Positions 29,695-38,350 of a stretch of 64,000 bases of DNA are shown one piece after another (within the stretch, counting starts at the first letter, position 1; each line of letters begins with the position of its first letter). The position numbers and the translations under genes were made by a program. Source of the stretch: Treponema porcinum (GTDB lineage Bacteria > Spirochaetota > Spirochaetia > Treponematales > Treponemataceae). The notes beneath the pieces are model-generated. The model had not been told where the DNA came from, did no database searches, and worked only from the letters and a program-made list of their open reading frames with translations. The stretch covers positions 30,998-94,997 of the forward strand of contig NZ_FUWG01000014.1 of NCBI RefSeq assembly GCF_900167145.1, in the 5' to 3' direction.

Positions 29695-30423
29695 CTAAAA
29701 ATGTCCTTCATCAAGAATTATTATATCAACGCGCCTGTTATACGCCCTTCCCTCCGGCGTATCATTTGAAAACTTAGGCTTTGTATCTGAGTATCCGGCA
29801 ATGGAAAACCGGTTCTCGTCCGCGCCGTAATCAGCAAGATAATGAAGTACGTTCATAGATCGCGCCGCAGACAGTTCCCAGTTGCTCTCAAAGCGCGATG
29901 ATTCAGCAACAGGCGTACTGTCCGTGTGCCCTTCAATTCGGAAACTGCGTTTAGCCAGCTCAGGAAGCTTGAAAAATTCAGAAAGCCTGAGGAGCGTTCC
30001 GCGCGTTTCCTCTATATTCAGTTCCGCACTTCCCTCTTTAAAAAAACTGTCGGAGGCAAGCGTAATTACAAGTCCGCGCTCGTCGCTTGTAATGGTAATT
30101 TTATTTGACTTTACGTCCGGCGCAAAAAGACTGACTGCCTTCTTCTTTGCAAGCCCAAGAGAACGTCCTTTCTCCAGAGCCGGAAGTGAATTTATATTAT
30201 TTCCCAAATCAGAAAGCCGTCCCGCAGACAAAGACATTCCACCGGAAACAGATTCCGTTTCATTCATCTGCAATGACTGAGTAATTGTAGCAAGCTGAGT
30301 AACGTCAACCTCTGACGGATTATAGAGCATTACGAAGAAGCAGAGCATCAACGTAATCATATCACCATACGTACCCTGCCAGGCTGATGACGGTTTTTCC
30401 GGCTCCTTAGCTTTCTTTCCCAT
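29695..30423 (-). CDS. motB: Flagellar motor stator protein MotB
   Basis: This 242-aa stator subunit anchors to peptidoglycan. It has one membrane helix with the proton-binding Asp in [14 protein letters not shown] near residue 22, and a C-terminal OmpA-like peptidoglycan-binding domain (about 115-235, [11 protein letters not shown] and [10 protein letters not shown]). Length is typical. Proton coupling is inferred from the family. Confidence 0.95.
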   Translation of the reverse strand: MGKKAKEPEKPSSAWQGTYGDMITLMLCFFVMLYNPSEVDVTQLATITQSLQMNETESVSGGMSLSAGRLSDLGNNINSLPALEKGRSLGLAKKKAVSLFAPDVKSNKITITSDERGLVITLASDSFFKEGSAELNIEETRGTLLRLSEFFKLPELAKRSFRIEGHTDSTPVAESSRFESNWELSAARSMNVLHYLADYGADENRFSIAGYSDTKPKFSNDTPEGRAYNRRVDIIILDEGHF

Positions 30424-30436
30424 AATTAACTTATCC

Positions 30437-31219
30437 TTAATCTTTCAATACGTCAGCTTCTATGACTTTCCGTGTAACCGGATCAAGATACGTAAGCAGT
30501 TTCTGTCCCATAATGCGAGGGTTTTCACCTGCCTGAATGGCAAGGACACCCTCAATAATCATTTCTTTAGAGCGCATCTCCATTGCATTGTGCGCAAGCA
30601 GCTTTGTTGAAAACGGCGCAATAAGCCAGTTAGCCATCATAGAACCGTACAAAGTCGTAATCAAGGCGACAGCCATATTAGGACCGAGCGACGACTTGTC
30701 CTCAAGGTTGTTCAACATACCGATAAGACCAAGAACCGTACCCATCATACCAAAACCCGGTGCAAATCCTGCCCAGGCGTTCAGAATTCCGATCCAGTCC
30801 ATATGACGCGCTTCTATCTGATTCATCTCGTTTTCCATAATCGTACGGATAACATTACCGTCCGTACCGTCTACTACAAGACGAAGCCCGTTCCGCATAA
30901 AAGGATCTTCAAGGTCATCAAGACCGTCCTCAAGTGCAAGAATACCCTCTCGGCGTGCCTTGTTGGACAAATCAACCATTTTCGTAATAATCGTCTTTTC
31001 ACCAAAATCAGGAACTTTAAAAGCCTTTCCCATAACTTTGAAAAGACCAACTGCCTTTTTTATAGGAGCAGCAATAAAAATAGCTGCATAAGAACCGCCG
31101 ACGGTCATAAAAACAGACGGAATATCAATAATTCCGCCCATCGTACCGCCGGATGTCAGAACTGACATAACAATACAGGCAGCACCGCCTATAATACCGA
31201 TTATTGTTGCAATATCCAT
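30437..31219 (-). CDS. motA: Flagellar motor stator protein MotA
   Basis: This 260-aa stator subunit has four membrane helices and a cytoplasmic loop. The family motif [17 protein letters not shown] (near 153-170) and [16 protein letters not shown] are present. It lies 2 bases after flbD and just before motB. Confidence 0.95.
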   Translation of the reverse strand: MDIATIIGIIGGAACIVMSVLTSGGTMGGIIDIPSVFMTVGGSYAAIFIAAPIKKAVGLFKVMGKAFKVPDFGEKTIITKMVDLSNKARREGILALEDGLDDLEDPFMRNGLRLVVDGTDGNVIRTIMENEMNQIEARHMDWIGILNAWAGFAPGFGMMGTVLGLIGMLNNLEDKSSLGPNMAVALITTLYGSMMANWLIAPFSTKLLAHNAMEMRSKEMIIEGVLAIQAGENPRIMGQKLLTYLDPVTRKVIEADVLKD

Positions 31220-31220
31220 T

Positions 31221-31421
31221 TTACAAGACCTCTTGCGAATTGATTCCCAGATTTCTGCGATAAGAAATTATTTTTTCTATCAGCTCGGCAGGAGAGTTTC
31301 TGATGATGAGTTTTTTTCCCGACAGCATTGTAAGCGTTAAATCAGGAGTTTCTTCCATACTTTCTATCATGTGCGGATTCACCCAATACTTTTTCCCGTC
31401 CAACCGCATAACTTCAATCAT
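31221..31421 (-). CDS. flbD: FlbD-family flagellar protein
   Basis: This 66-aa protein has the FlbD pattern: MIEVMRLDGKKYWVNPHMIE at the start and a second half with a TMLSGKKLIIRNS strand pair. I chose the ATG at 31421, because the family begins at MI(E/K)V. The longer in-frame start at 31481 has no ribosome site. AGGCGA lies about 12 nt upstream of 31421. It is the first gene of the visible fla unit; in Borrelia flgE precedes it, but here a divergent regulator does. Confidence 0.88.
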   Translation of the reverse strand: MIEVMRLDGKKYWVNPHMIESMEETPDLTLTMLSGKKLIIRNSPAELIEKIISYRRNLGINSQEVL

Positions 31422-31589
31422 TTTACAATTTTCGCCTGTAATTAAAATAACGTCAAGTGTTTTTTCAATCTTTATGTGCACAAAACAGATTTATGCGCTC
31501 AAAAAAAGCCTGCCGTATGCATAACACTTAACATCCGTCACTTCACTCTGCAAAAAATAAAAATACGTTATAAAAAGACTACGTTTTCC

Positions 31590-31617
31590 TTTACTTATCA
31601 ACTTTTCGGTATATAAT
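31590..31617 (+). promoter_or_regulatory. Promoter of the OmpR-type two-component operon
   Basis: A TTTACT -35 and a perfect TATAAT -10 are separated by 16 bp. An AGAAGGA ribosome site follows before the ATG at 31635. This is the only strong sigma-70 promoter in the divergent region. Confidence 0.65.
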
Positions 31618-31634
31618 TACAGAAGGAATTTTCT

Positions 31635-32345
31635 ATGAATAACCGACCACGCATTTTCATAATAGAAGACGTACCGGAAATGGCAAGCCTCATAGCAATG
31701 TATATAGAAAAAGCCGATATGCAGGCATTTTCATACAGTACTGCCGAAGCTGCACTTTCCGAAATGAAAACGACAGGAGAACCGGACTGCCTGATACTTG
31801 ACCTTAATCTTCCGGGAATGAGCGGCTTCGATTTTCTTACGCGCATACGCAGAGATTTCAGACCGACAGTCCCGGTCGTCATAGTTTCTGCAAGGGATGC
31901 AGACGAAGACGTAATAAAAGGTCTTGGCATAGGCGCAGATGAATTCGTAACAAAACCGTTCTCGCCGAGGGTGCTGGTCGCACGAATTCAGGCACACCTG
32001 AGAAGGATGACTGTTTCATCGGCGGCGGCAGAAGAATCCGTACGCTTTGGTGATTACGTCCTTCTACTTGACAGCAACGTACTTAAGAACGGCGGAAGAA
32101 AAATCCAGCTGTCCGTAAAAGAATATGCAGTCCTTGAATATCTTATACAGAATGCAGGAACTTCGCTTTCCCCGGAAAAAATCTATACCAAAGTGTGGAA
32201 AACGCAGTTCGGAGATATGACAGCCGTTGCCGTCTACATCCAGCGGCTAAGAAAAAAAATTGAAAAAGATCCGTCAAATCCAATGTTCATAAAAACAGAT
32301 TTCGGAAACGGTTACTTTTTCCCTAAGGAAGCGATTATCGCATGA
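31635..32345 (+). CDS. OmpR-family response regulator
   Basis: This 236-aa regulator has a receiver domain with phospho-acceptor D56 (LILDLNLPG) and K107 (VTKPFSPR). The C-terminal winged helix DNA-binding domain is at about 135-230. It overlaps the sensor kinase by 4 bases, which makes them a pair. It is transcribed away from flbD. The target genes are unknown. Confidence 0.92.
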   Translation: MNNRPRIFIIEDVPEMASLIAMYIEKADMQAFSYSTAEAALSEMKTTGEPDCLILDLNLPGMSGFDFLTRIRRDFRPTVPVVIVSARDADEDVIKGLGIGADEFVTKPFSPRVLVARIQAHLRRMTVSSAAAEESVRFGDYVLLLDSNVLKNGGRKIQLSVKEYAVLEYLIQNAGTSLSPEKIYTKVWKTQFGDMTAVAVYIQRLRKKIEKDPSNPMFIKTDFGNGYFFPKEAIIA

Positions 32346-33709
32346 CAGTAAAAAGACAGCTGACTCTGCTCATTTCGCTTATTATATGCCTGCCGGTATT
32401 CACAGCCCTTATCATATACGGCTATTACTGTAATTCCTCAAAACGACTGCTCCTGAATTCGTACAGGCGTTCTCCAGAAAAAGCAGACGTTTCCCTTACG
32501 TCCGACGATTTAAATTCCATAAAAAAGTCTATCCTGTCGCTTTCTCCAAAAGTCGAAGCGGCACTCATCGTAAAAGACAGGATAATTGAGTCTACGATAG
32601 CAGATTTTCCTCAGCCGGGAACAACGCTTCAGGAAGGCGATTTATGGAAAATAATCAAGCAGACCGGTGAAAAATTCTATTACCTTACGGAAACGCCGCT
32701 CGGTTCAGACAGAAAGCATCTTGTCCTTCTTGTAAGCAGAATAAGCAAGAAGAAAAACCAGACAAATATGTTCTATTCCCTTCTTGACTGCGTACTGATA
32801 TTCGTAATAATCTGCGCAGTTGCAACCTGCTGCATATCAAGAACAATCACGTCTTCACTTTCCCATCTGGTAAAACAGACTGAAAAAATCGCAAAGGGAG
32901 ATTTAACCCCGCAGGAACAAAGAACTCCGGCAAAAAGCAGGAATGAATTTACGGATTTGACAGAGCACATTGACTCAATGCGCGCCGCACTGCTCGACGC
33001 AAAAAGAAAGCAGCAGCGTTTTATAATGGGAATTACGCACGATCTGCGGACTCCAATTTCAGTCATAAAAGGATACACGGAAGCGCTTTATGACGGCGTA
33101 ATAACTTCGGAAGAAGAAACAAAAAAGTCCCTTGAAATCATAAATACAAAAACTTCGCAGCTTGAAGAGATGATAACGTCGCTCATAAATTACTGCACTT
33201 TCTTCAGGGACAATTTCAGAAGGCAAATAACGCCTCACTGCATAAAAAAACAGCTTGAAGCATTTGCAAAATCAGCCGAAACGACAGGACGTATCTTCCA
33301 CAGGAAAATTTCCTGCAACATAAGCCTTCTTGAAAGCACAGACATTCCTGTCAACGAACAGCTTTTGGCGCGTGCACTCGAAAACCTTTTCGGAAATGCC
33401 CTGCGATACACAGAAGACGACGGAGAAATTACAATTACGGCAGACGAATCTGACGAATGCATCACAATCACGTTTTCTGACACCGGCTGCGGAATTGCTG
33501 AAAAAGACATATCGCATCTTTTTGACTTATTTTACCGCGGAACAAATTCACGGCGCGAACAAGGACTTGGAATCGGTCTTTCAGTCGTAAAAGACATAGT
33601 TGACCTTCACGGATGGAACATAGCTATCCGCTCCGAACTTGGAAAAGGCTCTGATTTTATAATACGCATTCCGAAAAGCACGAACAGGACAGACGGAGAG
33701 CCTACATAA
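32342..33709 (+). CDS. Membrane sensor histidine kinase (EnvZ/BaeS-like)
   Basis: This 455-aa kinase has membrane helices at about residues 8-28 and 148-170 with an extracytoplasmic sensor between them, then a HAMP linker, and HisKA with H233 in THDLRTPIS. The ATP-binding domain has DTGCGIAEKD and GIGLSVVKDIV. It ends 8 bases inside the hemW stop from the opposite strand, so the two genes converge with overlapping 3' ends. Confidence 0.93.
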   Translation: MTVKRQLTLLISLIICLPVFTALIIYGYYCNSSKRLLLNSYRRSPEKADVSLTSDDLNSIKKSILSLSPKVEAALIVKDRIIESTIADFPQPGTTLQEGDLWKIIKQTGEKFYYLTETPLGSDRKHLVLLVSRISKKKNQTNMFYSLLDCVLIFVIICAVATCCISRTITSSLSHLVKQTEKIAKGDLTPQEQRTPAKSRNEFTDLTEHIDSMRAALLDAKRKQQRFIMGITHDLRTPISVIKGYTEALYDGVITSEEETKKSLEIINTKTSQLEEMITSLINYCTFFRDNFRRQITPHCIKKQLEAFAKSAETTGRIFHRKISCNISLLESTDIPVNEQLLARALENLFGNALRYTEDDGEITITADESDECITITFSDTGCGIAEKDISHLFDLFYRGTNSRREQGLGIGLSVVKDIVDLHGWNIAIRSELGKGSDFIIRIPKSTNRTDGEPT

Positions 33710-34874
33710 TTTCTTCAAGAAACGTATTAAGAAAAAGAAGTCCGTTTCCTGTAAGGGCATACCAGTTCTGTCCGTCTTTCTGATACTGACGAAGCAGATT
33801 TTTTTTCTGCCACCGGTCAAAAACACGGAGAATTCTCTCAGGAATTTCATCTCCGAACCGTCCGGAATATTCTTCCGCACATATTCCGTCCGCCGTCCGA
33901 AATCCCATCATAAAAAATTCAAACTGTTCCGTATTTTTTTCGATGCACTCAACTGACTGAGGCACAACAGCCTGACCGGCGCTTTTCTTACAGTCAAAAC
34001 TGTTCCAGAACCGGATGTATTCTGCAATATCGTGCGTATTTGTATACCGAAACGATTTTCTGCCGTACAAAGAACCGGCCGCACCGCTTCCAGCACCGAT
34101 ATAATTCTGTAGTTTCCAGTAGGTAAGATTATGCGCGCACGGAGAACCGTTTTTTATGCTGTAAAAATTAGAAACTTCGTACTGCCTGTATCCGCGGCTT
34201 TCCAGAAAATCCCTGCCGGAAATCCACATTGCATCTGCCGCATCAAAATCGTAACAGACAGCTCCTTCCCGAACAGCATTTCCAAGTGGAGTTCCGTCCT
34301 CAATAGTAAGGGAATACATAGAAATATGGGCAGGCTCGTACGAAAGGAGCTTTTCAAGACCGTTAAAAAAGCCGCTTTCGGACTGTCCCGGAAGCGCGCA
34401 TATTATGTCTGCGGAAAAAACGCCTTTCCATACGCGGCGGATGCATTCAAGCGCGGCGTAAACTGTCTGAAGAGAACTGCGACGTTTTACGGCAGAAAGA
34501 ACGGACTGTTCCATTGCCTGAATTCCTACCGAAATCCTGTTTACGCCGCATTCAGAAAGGCATTCCAGAAGCGAAGACGTAACGTCATCAGGATTAAGTT
34601 CAACGGTACATTCCGCCGCCGTTCCGCCAAGAGAACGAATGAAGTTAAAAAGCCGCCTTAACTGTTTTTCCGAAAGCAGGCTTGGTGTTCCGCCTCCGAC
34701 ATACACCGTCAACCAGCCGTCCGCACCAAATTCTGCCATCCGCCAGGAAATCTCCGCACACAACGCGTCTATATATGAATCGGGAACGTCTCCGTCTGCC
34801 GAAATACTGAAAAAATCACAGTACGTACATTTTGAGCGGCAGAACGGAATGTGAATGTATAAAGAAGTCTTCAT
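33702..34874 (-). CDS. hemW: Radical SAM heme chaperone HemW-like
   Basis: This 390-aa protein belongs to the HemW/HemN-like radical SAM family. It has the CxxxCxxC cluster motif at C12, C16 and C19. A CNYCDF-type phenylalanine follows. The family role is heme delivery to membrane proteins, and I cannot see whether this organism makes heme. The start MKTSLYIHIPF at 34874 is set by the family N-terminus. Its ATG overlaps the lepB stop codon as TAATG, so it is coupled to lepB. Confidence 0.9.
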   Translation of the reverse strand: MKTSLYIHIPFCRSKCTYCDFFSISADGDVPDSYIDALCAEISWRMAEFGADGWLTVYVGGGTPSLLSEKQLRRLFNFIRSLGGTAAECTVELNPDDVTSSLLECLSECGVNRISVGIQAMEQSVLSAVKRRSSLQTVYAALECIRRVWKGVFSADIICALPGQSESGFFNGLEKLLSYEPAHISMYSLTIEDGTPLGNAVREGAVCYDFDAADAMWISGRDFLESRGYRQYEVSNFYSIKNGSPCAHNLTYWKLQNYIGAGSGAAGSLYGRKSFRYTNTHDIAEYIRFWNSFDCKKSAGQAVVPQSVECIEKNTEQFEFFMMGFRTADGICAEEYSGRFGDEIPERILRVFDRWQKKNLLRQYQKDGQNWYALTGNGLLFLNTFLEEIM

Positions 34875-35572
34875 TAAAACAGGCTCAGCCTGCTGAACGG
34901 AAAATATTGCAACACCGCTCCGGCACATACATCATCTTTTTTGAGCGGTCCCCAAAGGCGCGAATCAATGCAGCTTATCCGGGAATCTCCGAGCACAAAA
35001 TATTCATTTCTGCCAAGCGTCATTTCCTCAAACGAGCCGATGACACCGATAGAATTATCCCAGCCGGCAGGATTTGTCGAAACGTTCACATTATAGCTTT
35101 TTTCTGCAAGTTCAAATTCCGTAAGGAAATATTTTTCACCGCGCGGCTTGATGTAAAGCACGTAGTCACGCATATAAATAGTATCACCTGGCAAACCTAC
35201 AACGCGCCGTATCTGCCGTTCCTTTCCAACAAGATTATTCATATTTCCGGCAGAAACCTGACCTGCGGTTACAAAACTTACAAAAGAAGAGCCTGCTTTT
35301 TTCAAAAACGGTACGTCTTCACTGTCAAGTGGATTTACAAGAACGACAGCTCCGCGCCCGAAATGTTTTTTCAGCGGAGAGAACATAATGCACGAATTCC
35401 GACCGACATCACTTTCCATAGAAACGGAAACCTGACGCACAGGAAAAACAACGAACGCCAGAATCAAATTGATTACTATGTAGACGGCAACGAGCATACA
35501 CACTATAGAAAGCACGCGCTGCCGCATTTCTTTTTTCAGGGAATACGAAAGTTCATACAATTCTTTATTCAT
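34874..35572 (-). CDS. lepB: Signal peptidase I-like protein (LepB) with Lys to Arg at the catalytic base
   Basis: This 232-aa protein has one membrane helix (about 19-43) and signal peptidase I boxes. The nucleophile is S51 (VSVSMESD). Box D reads IRRVVGLPGD at 121-130. R122 lies where the catalytic Lys of the KRVVGLPGD motif normally is. The DNA codon is CGG, so it is not a sequencing artefact of a single K codon. Box E is near 195-208 (GDSRIS...DSRLWG). It precedes hemW. It may be a second, altered peptidase, so the symbol is given for family only. Confidence 0.8.
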   Translation of the reverse strand: MNKELYELSYSLKKEMRQRVLSIVCMLVAVYIVINLILAFVVFPVRQVSVSMESDVGRNSCIMFSPLKKHFGRGAVVLVNPLDSEDVPFLKKAGSSFVSFVTAGQVSAGNMNNLVGKERQIRRVVGLPGDTIYMRDYVLYIKPRGEKYFLTEFELAEKSYNVNVSTNPAGWDNSIGVIGSFEEMTLGRNEYFVLGDSRISCIDSRLWGPLKKDDVCAGAVLQYFPFSRLSLF

Positions 35573-35606
35573 AAAACCAAGTTAGCATAAAACGGACTTC
35601 TTTACA

Positions 35607-35636
35607 ATTATATTGAACGCATATTGAATACCTCAA
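35607..35636 (-). promoter_or_regulatory. Promoter of the lepB-hemW operon
   Basis: On the minus strand TTGAGG (35636-35631) and TATAAT (35612-35607) are separated by 18 bp. This gives a leader of about 25-30 nt to the lepB start. Divergent to the smpB promoter. Confidence 0.6.
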
Positions 35637-35668
35637 ACACAGGGAACATCCTTCTCTTCCCCGTTTAC

Positions 35669-35697
35669 TTGAAACCGCCGTAACTATGTTTTATAAT
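35669..35697 (+). promoter_or_regulatory. Promoter of smpB, giving a nearly leaderless mRNA
   Basis: TTGAAA and TATAAT are separated by exactly 17 bp, close to perfect sigma-70 consensus. The -10 ends 8 nt before the smpB ATG (35706), so the start site would be at or within two bases of the start codon. No Shine-Dalgarno is visible before the ATG. Confidence 0.75.
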
Positions 35698-35705
35698 CAC
35701 ACTGT

Positions 35706-36167
35706 ATGTCAGAGAATAGAAAAATTATTGCAGAAAACAGAAAAGCCAGATTCAACTACTTCATCGAAGAATCCATCGAATGCGGAATTGCACTTGAAGG
35801 AACGGAAGTTAAGTCAGTGAAGAACGGCAGCATCTCATTTCCGGACGCATTTGCAGAAATCGTAAATAACGAAGTTTTTGTAAAAGGACTGCACATTTCG
35901 GAATATTCATATTCTTCTGTTTTCAATCACAACCCTGACCGCGTAAAAAAGCTGCTCCTGCATAAGGAAGAAATAAAAAGACTGAAAAGAAAAACTGAAG
36001 AAAAAGGCTATACACTTATTCCCATAGACTTCTACTTGAAAAACGGACGCGTAAAGCTCACGCTCGGAATCTGCAAAGGAAAAAAGCAGTTCGACAAAAG
36101 GGCATCCATAAAGGAACGGGACGTCAACAGGGATATTCAACGGGAATTCAGAAAGGGGCTGAACTGA
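35706..36167 (+). CDS. smpB: SsrA-binding protein SmpB
   Basis: This 153-aa protein binds tmRNA for ribosome rescue. The conserved IAENRKARFNYFIEESIECGI and GTEVKSVKNGSISFPDAF are present, and the basic C-terminal tail is RGLN-type. Length is normal. tmRNA itself (ssrA) is not in this window. The promoter overlaps the start as described. Confidence 0.96.
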   Translation: MSENRKIIAENRKARFNYFIEESIECGIALEGTEVKSVKNGSISFPDAFAEIVNNEVFVKGLHISEYSYSSVFNHNPDRVKKLLLHKEEIKRLKRKTEEKGYTLIPIDFYLKNGRVKLTLGICKGKKQFDKRASIKERDVNRDIQREFRKGLN

Positions 36168-36169
36168 GA

Positions 36170-37096
36170 GTGCGTTTTACAAGAAAAACAGCTGTTTTAT
36201 TTTCTCTTCTTGCAATTCTGCTTGTTACGGCAGAAGCACAGCCTCCTGAGCGCATTGATTTTTACGGCGTAATATCCCCGGACGCAGACAAAAATATGAT
36301 AAAAATGACGGAAGATTTGTACTACACGCAGCTTAAGGATTTTTCGCCATTCGTAAACGATTTTCGGGAAAAAACAAAAAGCGGCGGAATGACGCCGGAC
36401 GACATCCACTCCCTTCCGACAGACGAAGGAGCAGTATCATTCTATGCCGTAATAACGCGTAACGGCGATGCGCTGAGTAAATGGGAATGTACGCTGTGCC
36501 TGAAACGCCCGGATGAAGAAAAAACGTTCTTATTTTCAAAAGAATATGATTCCTACTATAAAATCCTTATGGAATCAAAAACGGTGCTGAATGCAATGCT
36601 CGGAAAAGCAATGCGTTCTGACGGAAACGCAAAAAAGCCGGAAATCACGGAAACCGCCGCAGAAAAAACGCAAGAAGCTGGGGTAGAAAATACAGTTTCC
36701 GAAAAGCCGCATTTGCAGGGAACGTCCGGCATTGACATTTCCGGAACGTGGACAGGCGGACAGGACATTGCAAAAGCCGTAATTATGAAAGGCGGACGCG
36801 GCTTTATCATATTCAAAAACGGCGCAACAATGAACATTTCAATTACTACGGAAGAAACGCCCGGCCAGAACCCGACAGTACGGATACGGCAAATCGGACA
36901 TTCAAACGCATCTTACTTTCCGGAGATGGAGCGAGACGTTGCGCTTGAGGCGGCAAAAAACGCAGAACCGATTGAATGGGAACTTGAACTTACGGCAGAA
37001 ACAACGCTTACAGGAAACAAAAAAACGCTTGTACCGGACGAAACAGGAAGTCAGTTTCAGCCGGGACTCATTCCTGTTGAATGGACAAAAAAATAG
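36170..37096 (+). CDS. Secreted protein of unknown function
   Basis: This 308-aa protein has a GTG start and a signal peptide (about residues 1-23, ends TAEA). It starts 2 bases after smpB, so it is co-transcribed. The C-terminal half (about 185-308) has a beta-rich GTWTGGQDIAKAVIMKGGRGFIIF region similar in style to lipocalin-like domains. I do not recognise the family. Its end overlaps a terminator of the opposite strand. Confidence 0.6.
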   Translation: MRFTRKTAVLFSLLAILLVTAEAQPPERIDFYGVISPDADKNMIKMTEDLYYTQLKDFSPFVNDFREKTKSGGMTPDDIHSLPTDEGAVSFYAVITRNGDALSKWECTLCLKRPDEEKTFLFSKEYDSYYKILMESKTVLNAMLGKAMRSDGNAKKPEITETAAEKTQEAGVENTVSEKPHLQGTSGIDISGTWTGGQDIAKAVIMKGGRGFIIFKNGATMNISITTEETPGQNPTVRIRQIGHSNASYFPEMERDVALEAAKNAEPIEWELELTAETTLTGNKKTLVPDETGSQFQPGLIPVEWTKK

Positions 37097-37128
37097 CGCA
37101 GACATTCAGGCTGATTTTTTATCTGCGC
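37088..37128 (-). terminator. Terminator of the Sua5-DivIC transcript
   Basis: On the minus strand a 7-bp GCGCAGA / TCTGCGC stem with a long AT-rich loop is followed by TATTTTTTT. It lies partly inside the end of the secreted-protein gene on the plus strand. Confidence 0.6.
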
Positions 37129-37167
37129 ATAAAAAAAACGTATCTTTCCAAAAATTTATCCGCTTCC

Positions 37168-37722
37168 CTACAGCTTAACCGCGCCCTGCCTTACTACAGT
37201 TACCGTTTCGCCGTCAAGACGCACAATTGTAGACGGAACGCTGTTTTGCGCATCGCCGGCATCTACAATCAAATCTACCTCACGTTCAAATTCCGCCCTT
37301 ATGTCCGCTATTTTCTGAAGGACAGGACTTCCGCTCCTGTTTACGCTTGTTGAATACAGCGGACTTCCGGCAAGCCGTATAACAGAACGAAGCCACTCAT
37401 CGCCAGGACAGCGGACTGCAACAGTTGAACCGGGATTTTTTTTATCGCTTACAATAATCGTAAGCGGTCCAGGCCACAGTTTCAAAAGTTTTTCGGGAAT
37501 TATGTCATCGGTAATAAAGCTGATGTCTTCCGGCGAAGAAATAAGCTGGATAAAAGGCTTCGTTTCCGCACGCCCCTTGATTTTTCTGATTAGTGCATCA
37601 GTTCGTCCCGTAACGCCTGAAAAACCGTAGACTGTATCGGTGGGCAAAATCAAAACTTTTTCTTTTCTTAAAAGGTTCGCGCAACGGACTGCCGAATCAG
37701 TGTCAGATTTGCTGCAAATCAT
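37168..37722 (-). CDS. L-threonylcarbamoyladenylate synthase (Sua5/YrdC-like)
   Basis: This 184-aa enzyme makes threonylcarbamoyl-AMP for tRNA t6A modification. The LILPTDTVYGFSG and KGRAETKPFIQLI motifs near 25-60 and the basic KLLKLWPGPLTIIV are typical. I chose the start MICSKSDT at 37722, which has AAGGAAT about 8 nt upstream; the longer start at 37749 has a weaker site. It overlaps the upstream septum gene by 20 bases. Confidence 0.85.
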   Translation of the reverse strand: MICSKSDTDSAVRCANLLRKEKVLILPTDTVYGFSGVTGRTDALIRKIKGRAETKPFIQLISSPEDISFITDDIIPEKLLKLWPGPLTIIVSDKKNPGSTVAVRCPGDEWLRSVIRLAGSPLYSTSVNRSGSPVLQKIADIRAEFEREVDLIVDAGDAQNSVPSTIVRLDGETVTVVRQGAVKL

Positions 37723-38200
37723 ATACAGGTATTCCTTCCACGACCGCAAACTCTTTTTTACGGAACGAAACGCCGCCGCGGCTTAAATCAACGCACAGCA
37801 TAAGAACAAAAGAAACAAGAAAGAACGAAACACCGAAAATTTTGCATACGTCTTCCGGCAGACAGGAACATTCTTTTCTGCGCACCACCGAACCTATGTC
37901 AAACAGCGTAGTCTGGTACGACTTTAATCCTGTAATCTTTACGAGTTTCTCCCCGTCGGAAACGTAATCAAGCTTGCGCGCATAGGCAGCAATCACGTCA
38001 CGGTCTTTAAGGAGAGCAGTATATTCCAATTTCAGTTCATTGTTTATATTTTGAATTTCATTCGTCTTGTATGCAATTTCTTTCTTCTGCTCGGCAAGCT
38101 GCTTATAACTGACAATGCCGTTCTGTCCTGCAACAAAAGAAACACAAGTATACGCAAATGCTCCGATAAACAATGCGGTTAAAAACTTCATACGAATCAT
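37703..38200 (-). CDS. Septum formation initiator family protein (DivIC/FtsB-like)
   Basis: This 165-aa protein has an N-terminal membrane helix (about residues 6-24) and a coiled coil (about 35-65, LAEQKKEIAYKTNEIQNINNELKL). This is the FtsB/DivIC layout of the divisome. It also has a second hydrophobic segment near 120-140, which is longer than in FtsB. It is followed by the Sua5 gene with overlap. Confidence 0.7.
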   Translation of the reverse strand: MIRMKFLTALFIGAFAYTCVSFVAGQNGIVSYKQLAEQKKEIAYKTNEIQNINNELKLEYTALLKDRDVIAAYARKLDYVSDGEKLVKITGLKSYQTTLFDIGSVVRRKECSCLPEDVCKIFGVSFFLVSFVLMLCVDLSRGGVSFRKKEFAVVEGIPVYDLQQI

Positions 38201-38251
38201 TATATTTATCTATCGGCATACATTTTTATTTTCTGAAATGAAAATATATGA

Positions 38252-38257
38252 TATAAT
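38252..38257 (+). promoter_or_regulatory. -10 box of the acidic repeat protein operon
   Basis: A perfect TATAAT lies about 95 bases before the chosen start. A -35 is weak (TTTCTG at 16 bp). The gap between here and the start holds AT-rich sequence with no clear structure. Confidence 0.45.
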
Positions 38258-38350
38258 ATGCCGTAATTAAACAGAAAATAACTATTGAATTCTATGTTTT
38301 TTGCCGATATTCAAAAGGTAATAAACTTTTTTTTCAATGAGAGGAACTGC

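Noticed and set aside
34131..35590. Plus-strand ORFs of 176 and 252 codons
   Set aside because: They lie opposite hemW and lepB, have no family resemblance and have Arg/Lys-rich composition of antisense frames.
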